Assembly (NCBI GenBank): GCA_016704485.1
Contig: JADJAA010000005.1
Location: forward strand, 1 to 64,000
Direction of reading: 5' to 3'
Source of the DNA: Flavobacteriales bacterium
GTDB lineage: Bacteria > Bacteroidota > Bacteroidia > Flavobacteriales_F > PHOS-HE28
Length of the DNA: 64,000 bases
A program made the position numbers and the translations under genes. Positions 37,352 to 48,100 of this stretch are shown in pieces. Every line of letters begins with the position of its first letter. Position 1 is the first letter of the stretch. A model generated the notes under the pieces. It was not told the DNA's origin and searched no databases. It saw nothing but the letters and a program-made list of their open reading frames with translations.

Positions 37352-38103
37352 ACGGAAAAAAGTTTGACCGTATCAAGACTGATGGGTGAAGCCAAGCTGA
37401 TCAAATGCTCTGTTCCGATATGCCATGTACGCACGTGGTATTCCAAAGCAGCCATTTCAACAAATACTTCGTGTGTGATGGTGTTGTTATTCACTAATGC
37501 GTCCACTCGCAATACGCTAAGGTCATCCATGATGCCTACGCCACTCGCCTTTAAAACTGCTTCTTTGCGTGTCCAAAGCTCAAGAAAACGGCGTTTCGCA
37601 TCGGGTGCTTTCGACATATCCACGATCTCTTCCGGCGTGAAGTAATATTCACTGACGGACGCATGATCCACTTTGCGGGTCATCGTCTCAACGTCCGCAC
37701 CGATCTCATTACCCAACGTAAAAGCGACGAATACAGCGTCCTTTGTGTCGCTAAGATTGAATTGTAATCGGCTCTTCGCGAGGAATGGTTTTCCGTAGTC
37801 ACCACGTTCCATTACAACCAAGGCAGGGTCGAGATCCAAATAAACTCCAAGAAGTTCTCTGAGCCAGCCATGTCCTAACACGAAACGCTCCTTATCCTTC
37901 TCGAACCGGAACCTGTCTGCACGCGCGTGCTCGGCCGAGTCCAATAACTCCCAATATTGTTCGGCCTTGTTCCTCAATTGGTCCACGGTAGCGAACCAAG
38001 CATGCACCGCGTCGGGTTCCAAGATGCGCGATACTGTGTCCTCGAAGGCATGTACCTGCACAGGCTCACAACGCACCACTAACGAACGACCAACCCTTGA
38101 CAT
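37315..38103 (-). CDS. 4'-phosphopantetheinyl transferase, Sfp type
   Basis: 262 residues. Transfers the phosphopantetheine arm of CoA to the conserved Ser of carrier proteins. Conserved motifs: GYGKPFL-like DYGKPFLAKSRLQFNLSDT, the Mg-binding IGADVETM, and LWTRKEAVLKASGVGI. The length (about 230–260) matches Sfp/Gsp-type enzymes rather than short AcpS. It lies 78 bp after the NRPS gene on the same strand and so is almost certainly the dedicated activator of the three carrier domains of this cluster. The convergent helicase overlaps its 3' end. Confidence 0.93.
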   Translation of the reverse strand: MSRVGRSLVVRCEPVQVHAFEDTVSRILEPDAVHAWFATVDQLRNKAEQYWELLDSAEHARADRFRFEKDKERFVLGHGWLRELLGVYLDLDPALVVMERGDYGKPFLAKSRLQFNLSDTKDAVFVAFTLGNEIGADVETMTRKVDHASVSEYYFTPEEIVDMSKAPDAKRRFLELWTRKEAVLKASGVGIMDDLSVLRVDALVNNNTITHEVFVEMAALEYHVRTWHIGTEHLISLASPISLDTVKLFSVQSPSTSPQNRG

Positions 38104-38181
38104 GGATGCAAAGCAAGAACAAATAGCGCGTGCATGAACCTTGTTCGCTGTATCGTTGAATTGATCGAAAAGGACATAAGA

Positions 38182-41100
38182 CTATACCGCTTCCACCGCA
38201 TGCTTGCTTACTGCAAGATCAATGCTGATAGCGAGCTCCTTCACAAGTTGTTTCACCTCAGGGTCCTTTATGAGGCTATAGTGGTCGCCCGGTAATTCGT
38301 GCACATGCAGTTGCCCCTTGACCAATTTGGCCCAGCCCATATCCAGAACACCTGGACTCTTTTTCGCCTTGAACACGGTAACAGGGCCGTTATACAATTT
38401 GGGGGTGTAGATCTGCAATGCTTTATCGTACGTATCAATGATGTGGAAGTGGCGCAATTTCGGCGTTACGATGCGTCCCTTGTTCTGCTCACGTTTCACC
38501 AATTGTCGCATGATCACACGTTTCATTGGTTCGTAGACCTTTTCCTCTTGGCGCATAACTGCGATATAGTCTTCTGGCGCGAACGTATCGAACATGGCCA
38601 GCAACGGAACTTCATGCCCCTCTGCAGCAAGTTGACAAGCCATTTCGTACGCAACAATGCCACCGAATGAATAACCGCTCAGCAAGTAGGGGCCGATCGG
38701 ACGTACGGTCTTCATTTCGTTAATGAAATGCTTTGCAATGTCCTCTACCGTTGTGAATTCCATCGGTGATCCGTCTTCACCTTGGTGAGCGAAACCATAG
38801 AATGGTTGGTCGTTTCCGAGGTATCGAGGTATGAAGTGATTTGCTTCATCGCCGTTCACACAGAAGAAAGGAATACGATCACCTTCCGGCTGAATTGCCG
38901 ATAAACTGGTCCATTTCACATTGGTCCCCGCGCTGCCCAGCAGTTTCGAGAACAACGAGATCGTCGGAGCTTGGAACAGTGAATTCAACGCCAGTGAGAT
39001 CCCGAAACGTTCTTCCACCTGAGCTAACAACTGGATCCCGATCAATGAGTGACCACCAACGTCGAAAAAATTATCGTGAACGCCGATACGTTTAACACCA
39101 AGTAATTTACCCCAGATCACGGCCAACGCAGTTTCTTGTGGATCACGGGGAGCAACGTATTGCGCATGCATTGTCTGTGAACGTAGTTCGGGAACGGGCA
39201 ATGCACGCTTGTCCACTTTGCCATTCGCGTTCAACGCAAAGCTTGGTAGGACCATGAATGCAGTAGGTATCATGTGCCCTGGCAGGCTGTCACGCAGGTG
39301 TTCACGCACACTAGCGATCAACTCCTCTTGTGCATCAACGGCTTGTTCAATATCGTCAATGGCTTTTGGCACGAGGTAAGCGACCAGCTGCTTTGCCCCG
39401 GGCATATCGCTTCGTACCATTACAACATTATCCTTTATATCTGCATGTGTGCCTATCGCATTTTCGATCTCTCCCAATTCCACGCGGAAACCACGCACTT
39501 TCACTTGGTCATCGGTACGACCTATGAACTCTACATTGCCATCAGCTAACCACCGGACGAGATCACCGGTCCTGTACATTTTTGCGCCGGGCTTTTTGCC
39601 GAACGGATCATCAACGAACCGCTCCTCCGTAAGATCCGGTCTTTTCCAATAGCCGAGTGCTACGCCGTCACCCCCGGCATACAATTCGCCTTTTTCGCCA
39701 ATACCAACTGGTTTCATGTCACCATTCAGGATATGGACCGTGGTGTTATTCAATGCTTTGCCGATCGGGACTCCACCCCGTATGGCAATTTCGTCATTGA
39801 TCACATAGCAACAAGTGAATGTCGTATTCTCGGTTGGTCCGTATCCGTTGATCAAGACACCAGGGCCAACAACACGCAAAGCACGCGCAACATGCGGAAC
39901 GCTCAGTACGTCACCTCCGGTAAGGATATGTTTCAACCCTTTCAGTTTTTCGACATGCTCATCCACCATCAGGTTGAATAGGCCTGCGGTGAACCACACG
40001 GAAGTAACGTTGTGTTGCTTAATCGTTTCAACGATCTCGAGCAAAGTCGGCTTTTGTTGCGGTTGAAGGACCAATTTTCCTCCATTCAACAAAGCACCCC
40101 AAAGCTCTAATGTGGAAGCATCGAAGGATATATTCGAAAGTTGCAGAAAAGAAATGTCCGGACCGAAGCTTAAATAATTCTGGTTATGTACCAATCGGAT
40201 GATCGCACGCTGCGGTACGATAACTCCTTTCGGTTGTCCGGTTGAACCGCTTGTATACATAATGTAAGCGGCGGAATCCACTTCGCCGATCGATGTCGTA
40301 GCTGCTGTATTCGAATGAACGATGTCTTCCAGAAATATCGTTCTGGCACTATGTGCTGGCAAAGCATCTTTCAATGGCCGTTGTGTCAATAGCACATTTA
40401 CTGAAGTGTCCTTGAACATGAACGCCAATCGCTCAGCAGGGTAGCTGGGGTCGAAGGGTACGAAGGACGCCCCACAGCGCATGATCGCGATCATGGAAGC
40501 CACCATATCGGTGCAACGCTCCGTACAAAGTCCAACCGGATCACCGGCTTTAACACCAGCTGCGATAAGTGTTCCTGCTAGTGTATTAACGCGGATCTGA
40601 AGTGCAGCATATGTCGTAGTATTCTGGTTGAGGACCACAGCGGTGCGGTCACCGTATTTCGCAACAACTTCATCGAACAATTGTCCAATGTTCTTATTCA
40701 GAGGGATCTCCGTCTCAATGCCCTTCCATTCCGCTTTTGGCGCTTCACCTTTATGCTCATTCGCCAAGTCGTTGATCAATTCCGAAATAGGCGAAGCAGC
40801 ACTACGGTTGATCTGTCTCACCAGTTCGCTGAACTGGTCCATCCAACCACGGATAGTTGCTGCATCGAATAGATCGGTGTTGTAGCTCCATTCCAATACC
40901 AAATGATCATCCTTCCCCGTTGCGTTCAAGAATAATTCGAAATTCTCGAAGGCGCGCGGGTTACTTTCAAAACGATGGACGAGGCCGTCAAAAGCCACAC
41001 CGTCATCCATATTCATATCAATGTTGAACACCACCGGTGCTAGCGGAATACGGCCCGGTTGACGAGGAACACGGAGCTTGCGCAGCAGCGTTCCGAAGGT

Positions 41101-42147
41101 GTATTTCTGATTGTCGAACGCATCCAACACGCCTGTCCGTCTCGCTTTCAGGTGTTCAGCGAATGGTCTTTCCTCGTCGATCCTGCTATGCAATGCAAGT
41201 AGATTCACACAGTGGCCGACCAGGTGTTTCATATCAAGGTCGCTCTGGCCGGCAGCGGGTAGGCCCACAACGATATCGCTGTCACCTGTGAGTTTGTACA
41301 GCAGGATCTCGAACGATGTCAGTAGGGTGGTAACGAAGCTTGCGCCATTTCGTGTAGCTACCTCTTTCAATCCGCGCACCAGATCGGGAGCCATCTCAAG
41401 ATCGATACGATCTCCCTTGTATGTTTTTTGTTTCGGTCGAATGCGATCAACGGGCAGATCCAATTGGGGTAACGGTCCTTTATAAAGATCCATCCAATAT
41501 TGTTCTACCGCAGCATGTTCCGTGCTTTTCGCAAAATCGATCGTCGCTAACACGTACTCGCTCAACGGCACGGCTGGCGGAAGTTTTAGCACACCACCTT
41601 TCTTGTGTGCATTGTACAACGCGCTGATCTCAGCCATCATTATACCTAGGCTCCACCCATCAATGAGTATGTGGTGTCCGCTCAGGCGCAGTACATATTC
41701 ATCTGCACGCATGCGCATGATGGAAACCCGGAATAGTGGACCGTTCACCAGGTCGAACGGTGTGGTCATATCCTTATGGGCTATGGCCTTAAGTTCCTTA
41801 TTCCGTTCCTCTTGACCCAGTGCATGCAGGTCTGAATATCCGATCGCTACTTGAACTTCATCAAAAACGATCGTACGTGTTCCGTTCGTATTCAGCACTG
41901 CACGCAGTGCTTCATGACGGCGCACCAGATCGATCAGTGCAAGTTCGAGTGATGCCCGGTCTAGTTTGCCGGTAAGGATCAATGACACACTTTCATTGTA
42001 CGCGCAATTGGCATCAACTCCCATCACGGAAGCAACATACACCTCGCGTTGGGCTTCGGTGGTTGGTAAAATGCGTTCGATCACCGGTCCTTTGAACGGG
42101 TCGAAATCCACTATTACCTGTTTGGTATCTGCTACGAATTTCTCCAT
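38182..42147 (-). CDS. Nonribosomal peptide synthetase, C-A-PCP-TE
   Basis: 1321 residues, one terminating module. Condensation domain (about 20–460) with active HHILIDG at 158–164. Adenylation domain (about 485–985) with IMYTSGSTGQPKGVIV, GYGPTENTTF, YRTGDLVRW and NGKVDKRALPVPE; my hand alignment to PheA gives the code D-A-L-W-L-G-G-T-F-K, closest to valine-type codes. PCP with phosphopantetheine Ser1034 (DVGGHSLIGIQLL). Thioesterase (about 1080–1310) with nucleophile Ser1160 in LLSGYSFGGIVAYE and a likely catalytic His in ELPGDHYSLIKDPEV. It would condense the upstream chain with the activated residue and release the product by hydrolysis or cyclisation. The gene starts 12 bp after the PKS hybrid, so they are one operon. 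Confidence 0.95.
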   Translation of the reverse strand: MEKFVADTKQVIVDFDPFKGPVIERILPTTEAQREVYVASVMGVDANCAYNESVSLILTGKLDRASLELALIDLVRRHEALRAVLNTNGTRTIVFDEVQVAIGYSDLHALGQEERNKELKAIAHKDMTTPFDLVNGPLFRVSIMRMRADEYVLRLSGHHILIDGWSLGIMMAEISALYNAHKKGGVLKLPPAVPLSEYVLATIDFAKSTEHAAVEQYWMDLYKGPLPQLDLPVDRIRPKQKTYKGDRIDLEMAPDLVRGLKEVATRNGASFVTTLLTSFEILLYKLTGDSDIVVGLPAAGQSDLDMKHLVGHCVNLLALHSRIDEERPFAEHLKARRTGVLDAFDNQKYTFGTLLRKLRVPRQPGRIPLAPVVFNIDMNMDDGVAFDGLVHRFESNPRAFENFELFLNATGKDDHLVLEWSYNTDLFDAATIRGWMDQFSELVRQINRSAASPISELINDLANEHKGEAPKAEWKGIETEIPLNKNIGQLFDEVVAKYGDRTAVVLNQNTTTYAALQIRVNTLAGTLIAAGVKAGDPVGLCTERCTDMVASMIAIMRCGASFVPFDPSYPAERLAFMFKDTSVNVLLTQRPLKDALPAHSARTIFLEDIVHSNTAATTSIGEVDSAAYIMYTSGSTGQPKGVIVPQRAIIRLVHNQNYLSFGPDISFLQLSNISFDASTLELWGALLNGGKLVLQPQQKPTLLEIVETIKQHNVTSVWFTAGLFNLMVDEHVEKLKGLKHILTGGDVLSVPHVARALRVVGPGVLINGYGPTENTTFTCCYVINDEIAIRGGVPIGKALNNTTVHILNGDMKPVGIGEKGELYAGGDGVALGYWKRPDLTEERFVDDPFGKKPGAKMYRTGDLVRWLADGNVEFIGRTDDQVKVRGFRVELGEIENAIGTHADIKDNVVMVRSDMPGAKQLVAYLVPKAIDDIEQAVDAQEELIASVREHLRDSLPGHMIPTAFMVLPSFALNANGKVDKRALPVPELRSQTMHAQYVAPRDPQETALAVIWGKLLGVKRIGVHDNFFDVGGHSLIGIQLLAQVEERFGISLALNSLFQAPTISLFSKLLGSAGTNVKWTSLSAIQPEGDRIPFFCVNGDEANHFIPRYLGNDQPFYGFAHQGEDGSPMEFTTVEDIAKHFINEMKTVRPIGPYLLSGYSFGGIVAYEMACQLAAEGHEVPLLAMFDTFAPEDYIAVMRQEEKVYEPMKRVIMRQLVKREQNKGRIVTPKLRHFHIIDTYDKALQIYTPKLYNGPVTVFKAKKSPGVLDMGWAKLVKGQLHVHELPGDHYSLIKDPEVKQLVKELAISIDLAVSKHAVEAV

Positions 42148-42159
42148 ACTGCCTCACTT

Positions 42160-45100
42160 TCAATTATCGGCCAATTCTAACATTATGAATTTCCCTTCAC
42201 GTTCAGGATCTGGCAAGAACCAAGCTGGGTCGCCTTTAGGAGTACGCCCTAATCGTGCGCCAGCGATCGGTGCGTCGGATGCTTCAAGAACGCGCTCGCT
42301 CATTTTCCGAGCGTGACCATTCAACGAATTGTTGATCACTTGGATCGGATACGTACGTTTCGGCATAAAGCACGAAGCACGCAATTCAACACACACCTTT
42401 TCCACCGTTGCAATAATGAACTCGACATCGACCTCAGTATGGGCCGTGGTCAGGAAATGCGGGAAATCAAGGACGTGCACTCCGTGGTAACGCATTAGCA
42501 GGAAGAAGAGTTCCGTGTAGTTCACACTTTCATCATACTTCGTTTTGAATGCACTTCCGAAATTAACCCATCGGTAGGGTAGTACGTATTGATCGAATAG
42601 GCCGTTCACACGTTCCACCATATTCTCGGTCATGGTGTTCAGTCGTTCCTGCAACGCGGGACCCTCATCCTTCATATGCACAAGTGCGGCTTTAGCAGCG
42701 GCCATGGTCAAAGGGTGACGTACGAATGTTCCTGCGAAATAGGTAACGCCTGAAGGCGGAACGCTGTCATCGCCGAACTGCCAATGGCCACCATCCAGAG
42801 CATCCATCCATTTGCTGGACCCTATCATTGCTCCAATAGGTAGACCGCCACCGATCACTTTGCCGTAGGTCCCGATATCCGCTTTAATACCGAACAGCGC
42901 TTGCGCCCCATTCGGGTGCATGCGGAAACCGGTTATCACTTCGTCGAAGATCAAAGCCGTTTCATGTTGCTTTGTAATAGCACGCACTTCGCGCAGGAAA
43001 TCCACCGGACGGAACTCCATACGGCGGCTTTGCACTGGCTCAACCAGAACTGCCGCAGCTTCATGGCAGCGCTGCTTGATGATCTCGAGACTTTCGGGTG
43101 TGCCGTAATCCAGGATCAACATGTTCTCCACCGCCTCTGGCATGATACCTGGCGCTCCTGGATAGCTTTTTTTGCTCTTGCTACCACGGATGATCACCTC
43201 GTCATTGATCCCGTGGTAGGATCCTGCGAATGCAATGATCAAGTGCCGTCCAGTTACCGTACGGGCCATCCGCATTGCGCCAAGAACCGCTTCGGAACCG
43301 GTATTGCAAACTGCGGCGCGTTCACCCCCTGTAAGCTCGCATAGAAGTTTGCTGACGTCCGCAGCAAGCGGATGCATTGGACCGATCTCGATGCCAGCAT
43401 CCAACTGCTTGTGACATTCCTTCTTGATGAATTCAGGCATGTAACCGAACATGGAAGAACCGAAACCGCTGAGGATATCAACGTATTCGTTGCCATCAAG
43501 ATCCCACAAGTGGCAACCTTCGCTACGGTCAACAACTACTTGATAGACCAGTTCTTTCGTTTGCGGTTTGAAGCCCGTTACAACGCGCGGGTCGGCCATT
43601 GGCAAACGGTTCTCTTGCGTAAATGCTTTGCTCTTTGCTGTTTTCGCAACGTAGCGTTCTACGAATTCATTGTACCAGGCCCGTTGCTCTGGCGAGAAGT
43701 CATCCAGTTTTTCTTTCACGATCCGAGCTTGTGCACCGAATACTTTTTTCAGCTCCGGAGCATCTTCGAAAGCATTCGTAACTGCATCGGCGCCAGCGGA
43801 AGGTGTGGCTGCACTATTACTGCCACTCGCTACGGACCCTGCGCTTTGACTGCCAACATGCGGCAACAAATGATCAGCTAGTTTGTCCAAGTTCGGCAGT
43901 TCTTCATTCAACTGGCGGAAGGAGATCTTGACTCCGAATTTGCGGCTCAAGGACGTTGCTACTTGAGTAAGGAATAAAGAATCCAGACCCATTTCAAGGA
44001 ACGTCTCTTCAGGGCTTGCTTCTGCCAGCTCAAGACCGGAACTTTCCTCCAGTAACGTTTTGATCTGCTGGATCAAATTTTCTTTTGGTGACAGGTTCGC
44101 ATCCCCCGCATTCGCAACAGGCGCTTCAATCGTGGTGGAAGCAATAGCATGCCCACCCGCCGCGATCATGGCAACTGGATCCACCCAATGGCGAACGCGT
44201 TCGAATGCATAGGTCGGCATGGAAATGCGATGCCGCACTTCGCGTTGGTAGAATTTGCTGCGATCGATCTCGATACCACTTTGCCATAGACCACCAACGG
44301 CTTTCAGCAACAACCCCAGTTCGGCACCTTTGCCCGATTCCGCACCCAATGAGGAAACTGCAACTTGGCGTTTAGGATCGGTACTTTGCTGGCGTGCGAG
44401 CGTGCTGGCCGTGGTGCGCGGACCAACTTCCAACATGACACGATCGCCTTGTTCCCAACCGAACTTCACGGCTTGTGCAAAGCGTACGGTAGCGCGCAAA
44501 TGCCCGCTCCAATATTCGCTGGACATGGCTTCTTCATCCTTCAACCATTCCGCAGTAACGGTACTGATGATCGGAATGCGCGGTGCATTCAAAACAATGT
44601 CGTCCACAATGCGCTCGTAAGGCACGACCATGGGTTCCATCATAGGGCTATGGAACGCGTGGCTGGTCATTAGCAACTTACAATTGACGCCTTCTTTTTC
44701 GAGTTCAGCTTGCAAGGTTGCAATGGCTTCTTTTGGTCCACTTGCGACACATAATTGAGGGCCATTATTCGCTGCAATGCTGCAATCAGCAGGCAAGCGT
44801 TGTGCAATATCTTCTTCCGCAGCACGCACGCTTAGCATGGATCCACTTGGGAGCGCCTGCATCATACGCCCACGGTTCGCAACCAGCGTAACAGCATCCT
44901 TCAGTGAGAATACACCGGCCAAGCAAGCTGCAGCGAACTCCCCAATACTATGACCGAGCATGGCCTCTGGAACAATCCCCCAATGCATCCAAAGCTTGGC
45001 TAAGCTATAGTGCATCGTAAAGAGTGATGCTTGGGTGTAAATGGTCTGCTTTAATTGTTCCGCTGCCTCTTCTTCTTTACCTACTGCGGGGAACATGATC

Positions 45101-48100
45101 GCTTTAAGATCCACATCGAGTGCAGTATTGAACAGGTTGATGCACTCATCGAAATGCTGCGCGAAAATGGGTTCGCTCGCATATAGGTCGCGGCCCATAT
45201 TCACATATTGTGAACCTTGGCCAGGGAACATGAACACTACGCCAGGTGAAGCTTCATAAAGCTCACGCGTACCCATTGCATTGGTATCCTTATTTGCAAT
45301 GGCATCAATTACCTCTTGGTGAGTTCCTCCAACTATTATGCGCCGGAATTTGAATGATCTTCTACCGACCTTCAGGGTATAAGCGGCATCCGCCAAAGAG
45401 GCTTCAGGATGTTTTTCCAACCAGGTGCGGAGGTTCTCCGTCATGGCATCCAAACTCACCTTCGTCTTTGCGCTGAGCTGAAAAACCTCTTTACTACGCG
45501 AATTGCTCGATACTTTTGGCGACGGACCTTCTCCGAGGATCACGTGGGCATTCGTGCCACCAACACCGAATGCTGAAACTCCTGCAATACGAGGTTTTGA
45601 GGTACGCGGCCATTCAATGTTCTCATCTGCCACGCGGAACGGACTATTGCCGAAGTCTATCGCTGGATTAGGTGTTTCAAAACCGTAATTCGATGGGATC
45701 ACGCCATTCTTCAACGCCAAAGCGGTCTTCATTAATCCCGCGACCCCTGCTGCCGCGGTAAGGTGTCCGATATTGCTTTTTACGGAACCGATCGCACACC
45801 AATGCGGATCGCCGGTAACTGGGGTGATCTCAGCGGAACGGAACGCTAGTGTCAATGCTTCCACCTCAATTGGGTCACCCAACGGCGTAGCTGTACCGTG
45901 TGTTTCCACATACGTGATCTCGCTCGGTTGCACATTGGCATCCGCATGCGCCATTGCGATCACTTCAGCCTGGCCGCGAACACTAGGTGCGGTAAAGCTG
46001 GCCTTATCGCTGCCGTCGTTATTCAGTGCACTACCTTTAATTGTCGCGTAAATATGATCGTTATCGCGAATAGCATCATCCAACCGTTTCAGGACTACAA
46101 CACCCACCCCATCACTGAAACTGGTTCCTTTACCGTTGGCATCGAATGTTCGTGTGCTGCCATCCGGGCTATACATACCACCTTCGTTGTACAGAACGCC
46201 GCTATTGATCGGAACAGTGACCGCAACACCACCGGCAAGCGCCATGTCACATTCGCCATTGCGTAACGCATGCGTCGCTTGCGCGATAGCGACCAATGAT
46301 GTGCTACACGCAGTATGGATGCTTAAAGCTGGTCCACGGAGATCGAATTCAAAGGCCAAGCGTGTTGCGATATAATCCTTCTCATTGGCGGTCATCACCT
46401 GGAAATCGCCAACTTGTTCGATCAACTCGGGGTGCCCGATCACATTTTTCGTGAAGTAGGTATTATTACCCATGCCCGCATACACGCCGATCAACCCGTC
46501 GAATTGAGCGGGGTCATAAGCTGCATCTTCCAATGCGGACCAAGCGGCTTCCATGAATACACGTTGCTGCGGATCCATCAATGCCGCCACGCGCGGATTG
46601 ATCCCGAAGAACCCTGCATCGAACTTATCCGCATCGGTGATCACACCACGTGCACGAACATAATCCGGGTCATTCCGAAGATCATCGTTAACGCTGGGGT
46701 CCAGTTCCTCCTTGCTCCATGTCGTAATGCCGTTCTTTTTTTCCAGTAGGTTCTTCCACAATTCCTCAACGCTTGGAGCTCCAGGGAAACGACCATACAT
46801 TCCCACAATGGCGATCTCACTACGACGATCCGTGTCGTAAGCCTCTCGACGTGCCCGGGCCATTTCTGAAGGTGATTTACCACTGCTGCCGCCTTCCAAA
46901 TATTCAGCACATGCTTTTACTGTAGGATGCTGGTAAAGCTTAACGATAGGCAATGCCAAGCCGCGGCTTTCAAGTTGGGCAACGCACTGTATGCTCAACA
47001 ATGAGTTGCCACCAAGATCAAAGAAATTATCATTGATGCCGACTTTGTCCACACCGAGCAACGCGGCCCAGACCGCAGCAACGGCTTCTTGTAATTGGGA
47101 AGAAGGTCGGGCATAGGCCACGTCGAGGTCAGGTCGCTTAACATCCGGAATAGGCAAGGCTTTACGATCGATCTTGCCACTAGGCGTACGTGGCATTTCA
47201 AGTACCTTGACGAAAGCAGAAGGCACCATGTAGTCGGGCAAAAGTGCACCGAGGTGTTTGCGCAGATCATTCGTTGAGATCGACTTTTTCGCAACAAAGT
47301 AGCCTACCAGTCTTTTTAATCCGGGGGTGTCTTCGCGCACGGTTGCAACGGCTTGTTCGATGTCGCTATGTTTCTCCAGCGCGACCTCAACCTCACCTAG
47401 TTCGATGCGATAGCCGCGAACTTTTACTTGTCCATCGATCCGGCCCTTGAAATCAATGTTCCCATCGGGTAGCTCAACCGTACGGTCGCCCGTTCTATAG
47501 AGGCGCCCTCCATCGGTGAATGGGTCATTCAAGAATCGCTCCGCGGTAAGGTCATCACGACCGATATATCCTTTGGCAACGCATGCACCACCGAGATAAA
47601 GTTCGCCCTCTTCGCCTTTGGCGACCGGTTGCATCTTTTCATCCAGAATGAGCAACTTCACGTTGTCGATCGCCTTACCGATGTTCGGCAGGTCAGGCCA
47701 AAAGGAAGGGTCCCCTTTCAATTCCAATTCACTGACGACGTGCCCTTCAGTAGGTCCGTATTGGTTGCAGAAACGACAACCCGGTAGTTGCTTGAAGAGA
47801 TCGGCAATTGCTGGAGTGATCTTCAACTGTTCCCCACTGGTGAATACCTCAAGCAATGAAGATGGAATTTCGCCGGTGCGTTGAACTGCTTCCGCCAAAT
47901 ATTGAAGGGCAACAAAAGGAACAATGATCCGGTTGATCCCCTGAGCAATGATCTTGCGCAAGAGTTGCGAAGAATTCAGTCGGTCCTCATCGGTGATCAG
48001 GACCAACGTACCGCGTTGCGCGAACGTGGTAAATAGTTCCTGAAAGCTAACATCGAAACTGATCGGTGCGAATTGCAACGTTTTCGCACCTTCCTTCAGA

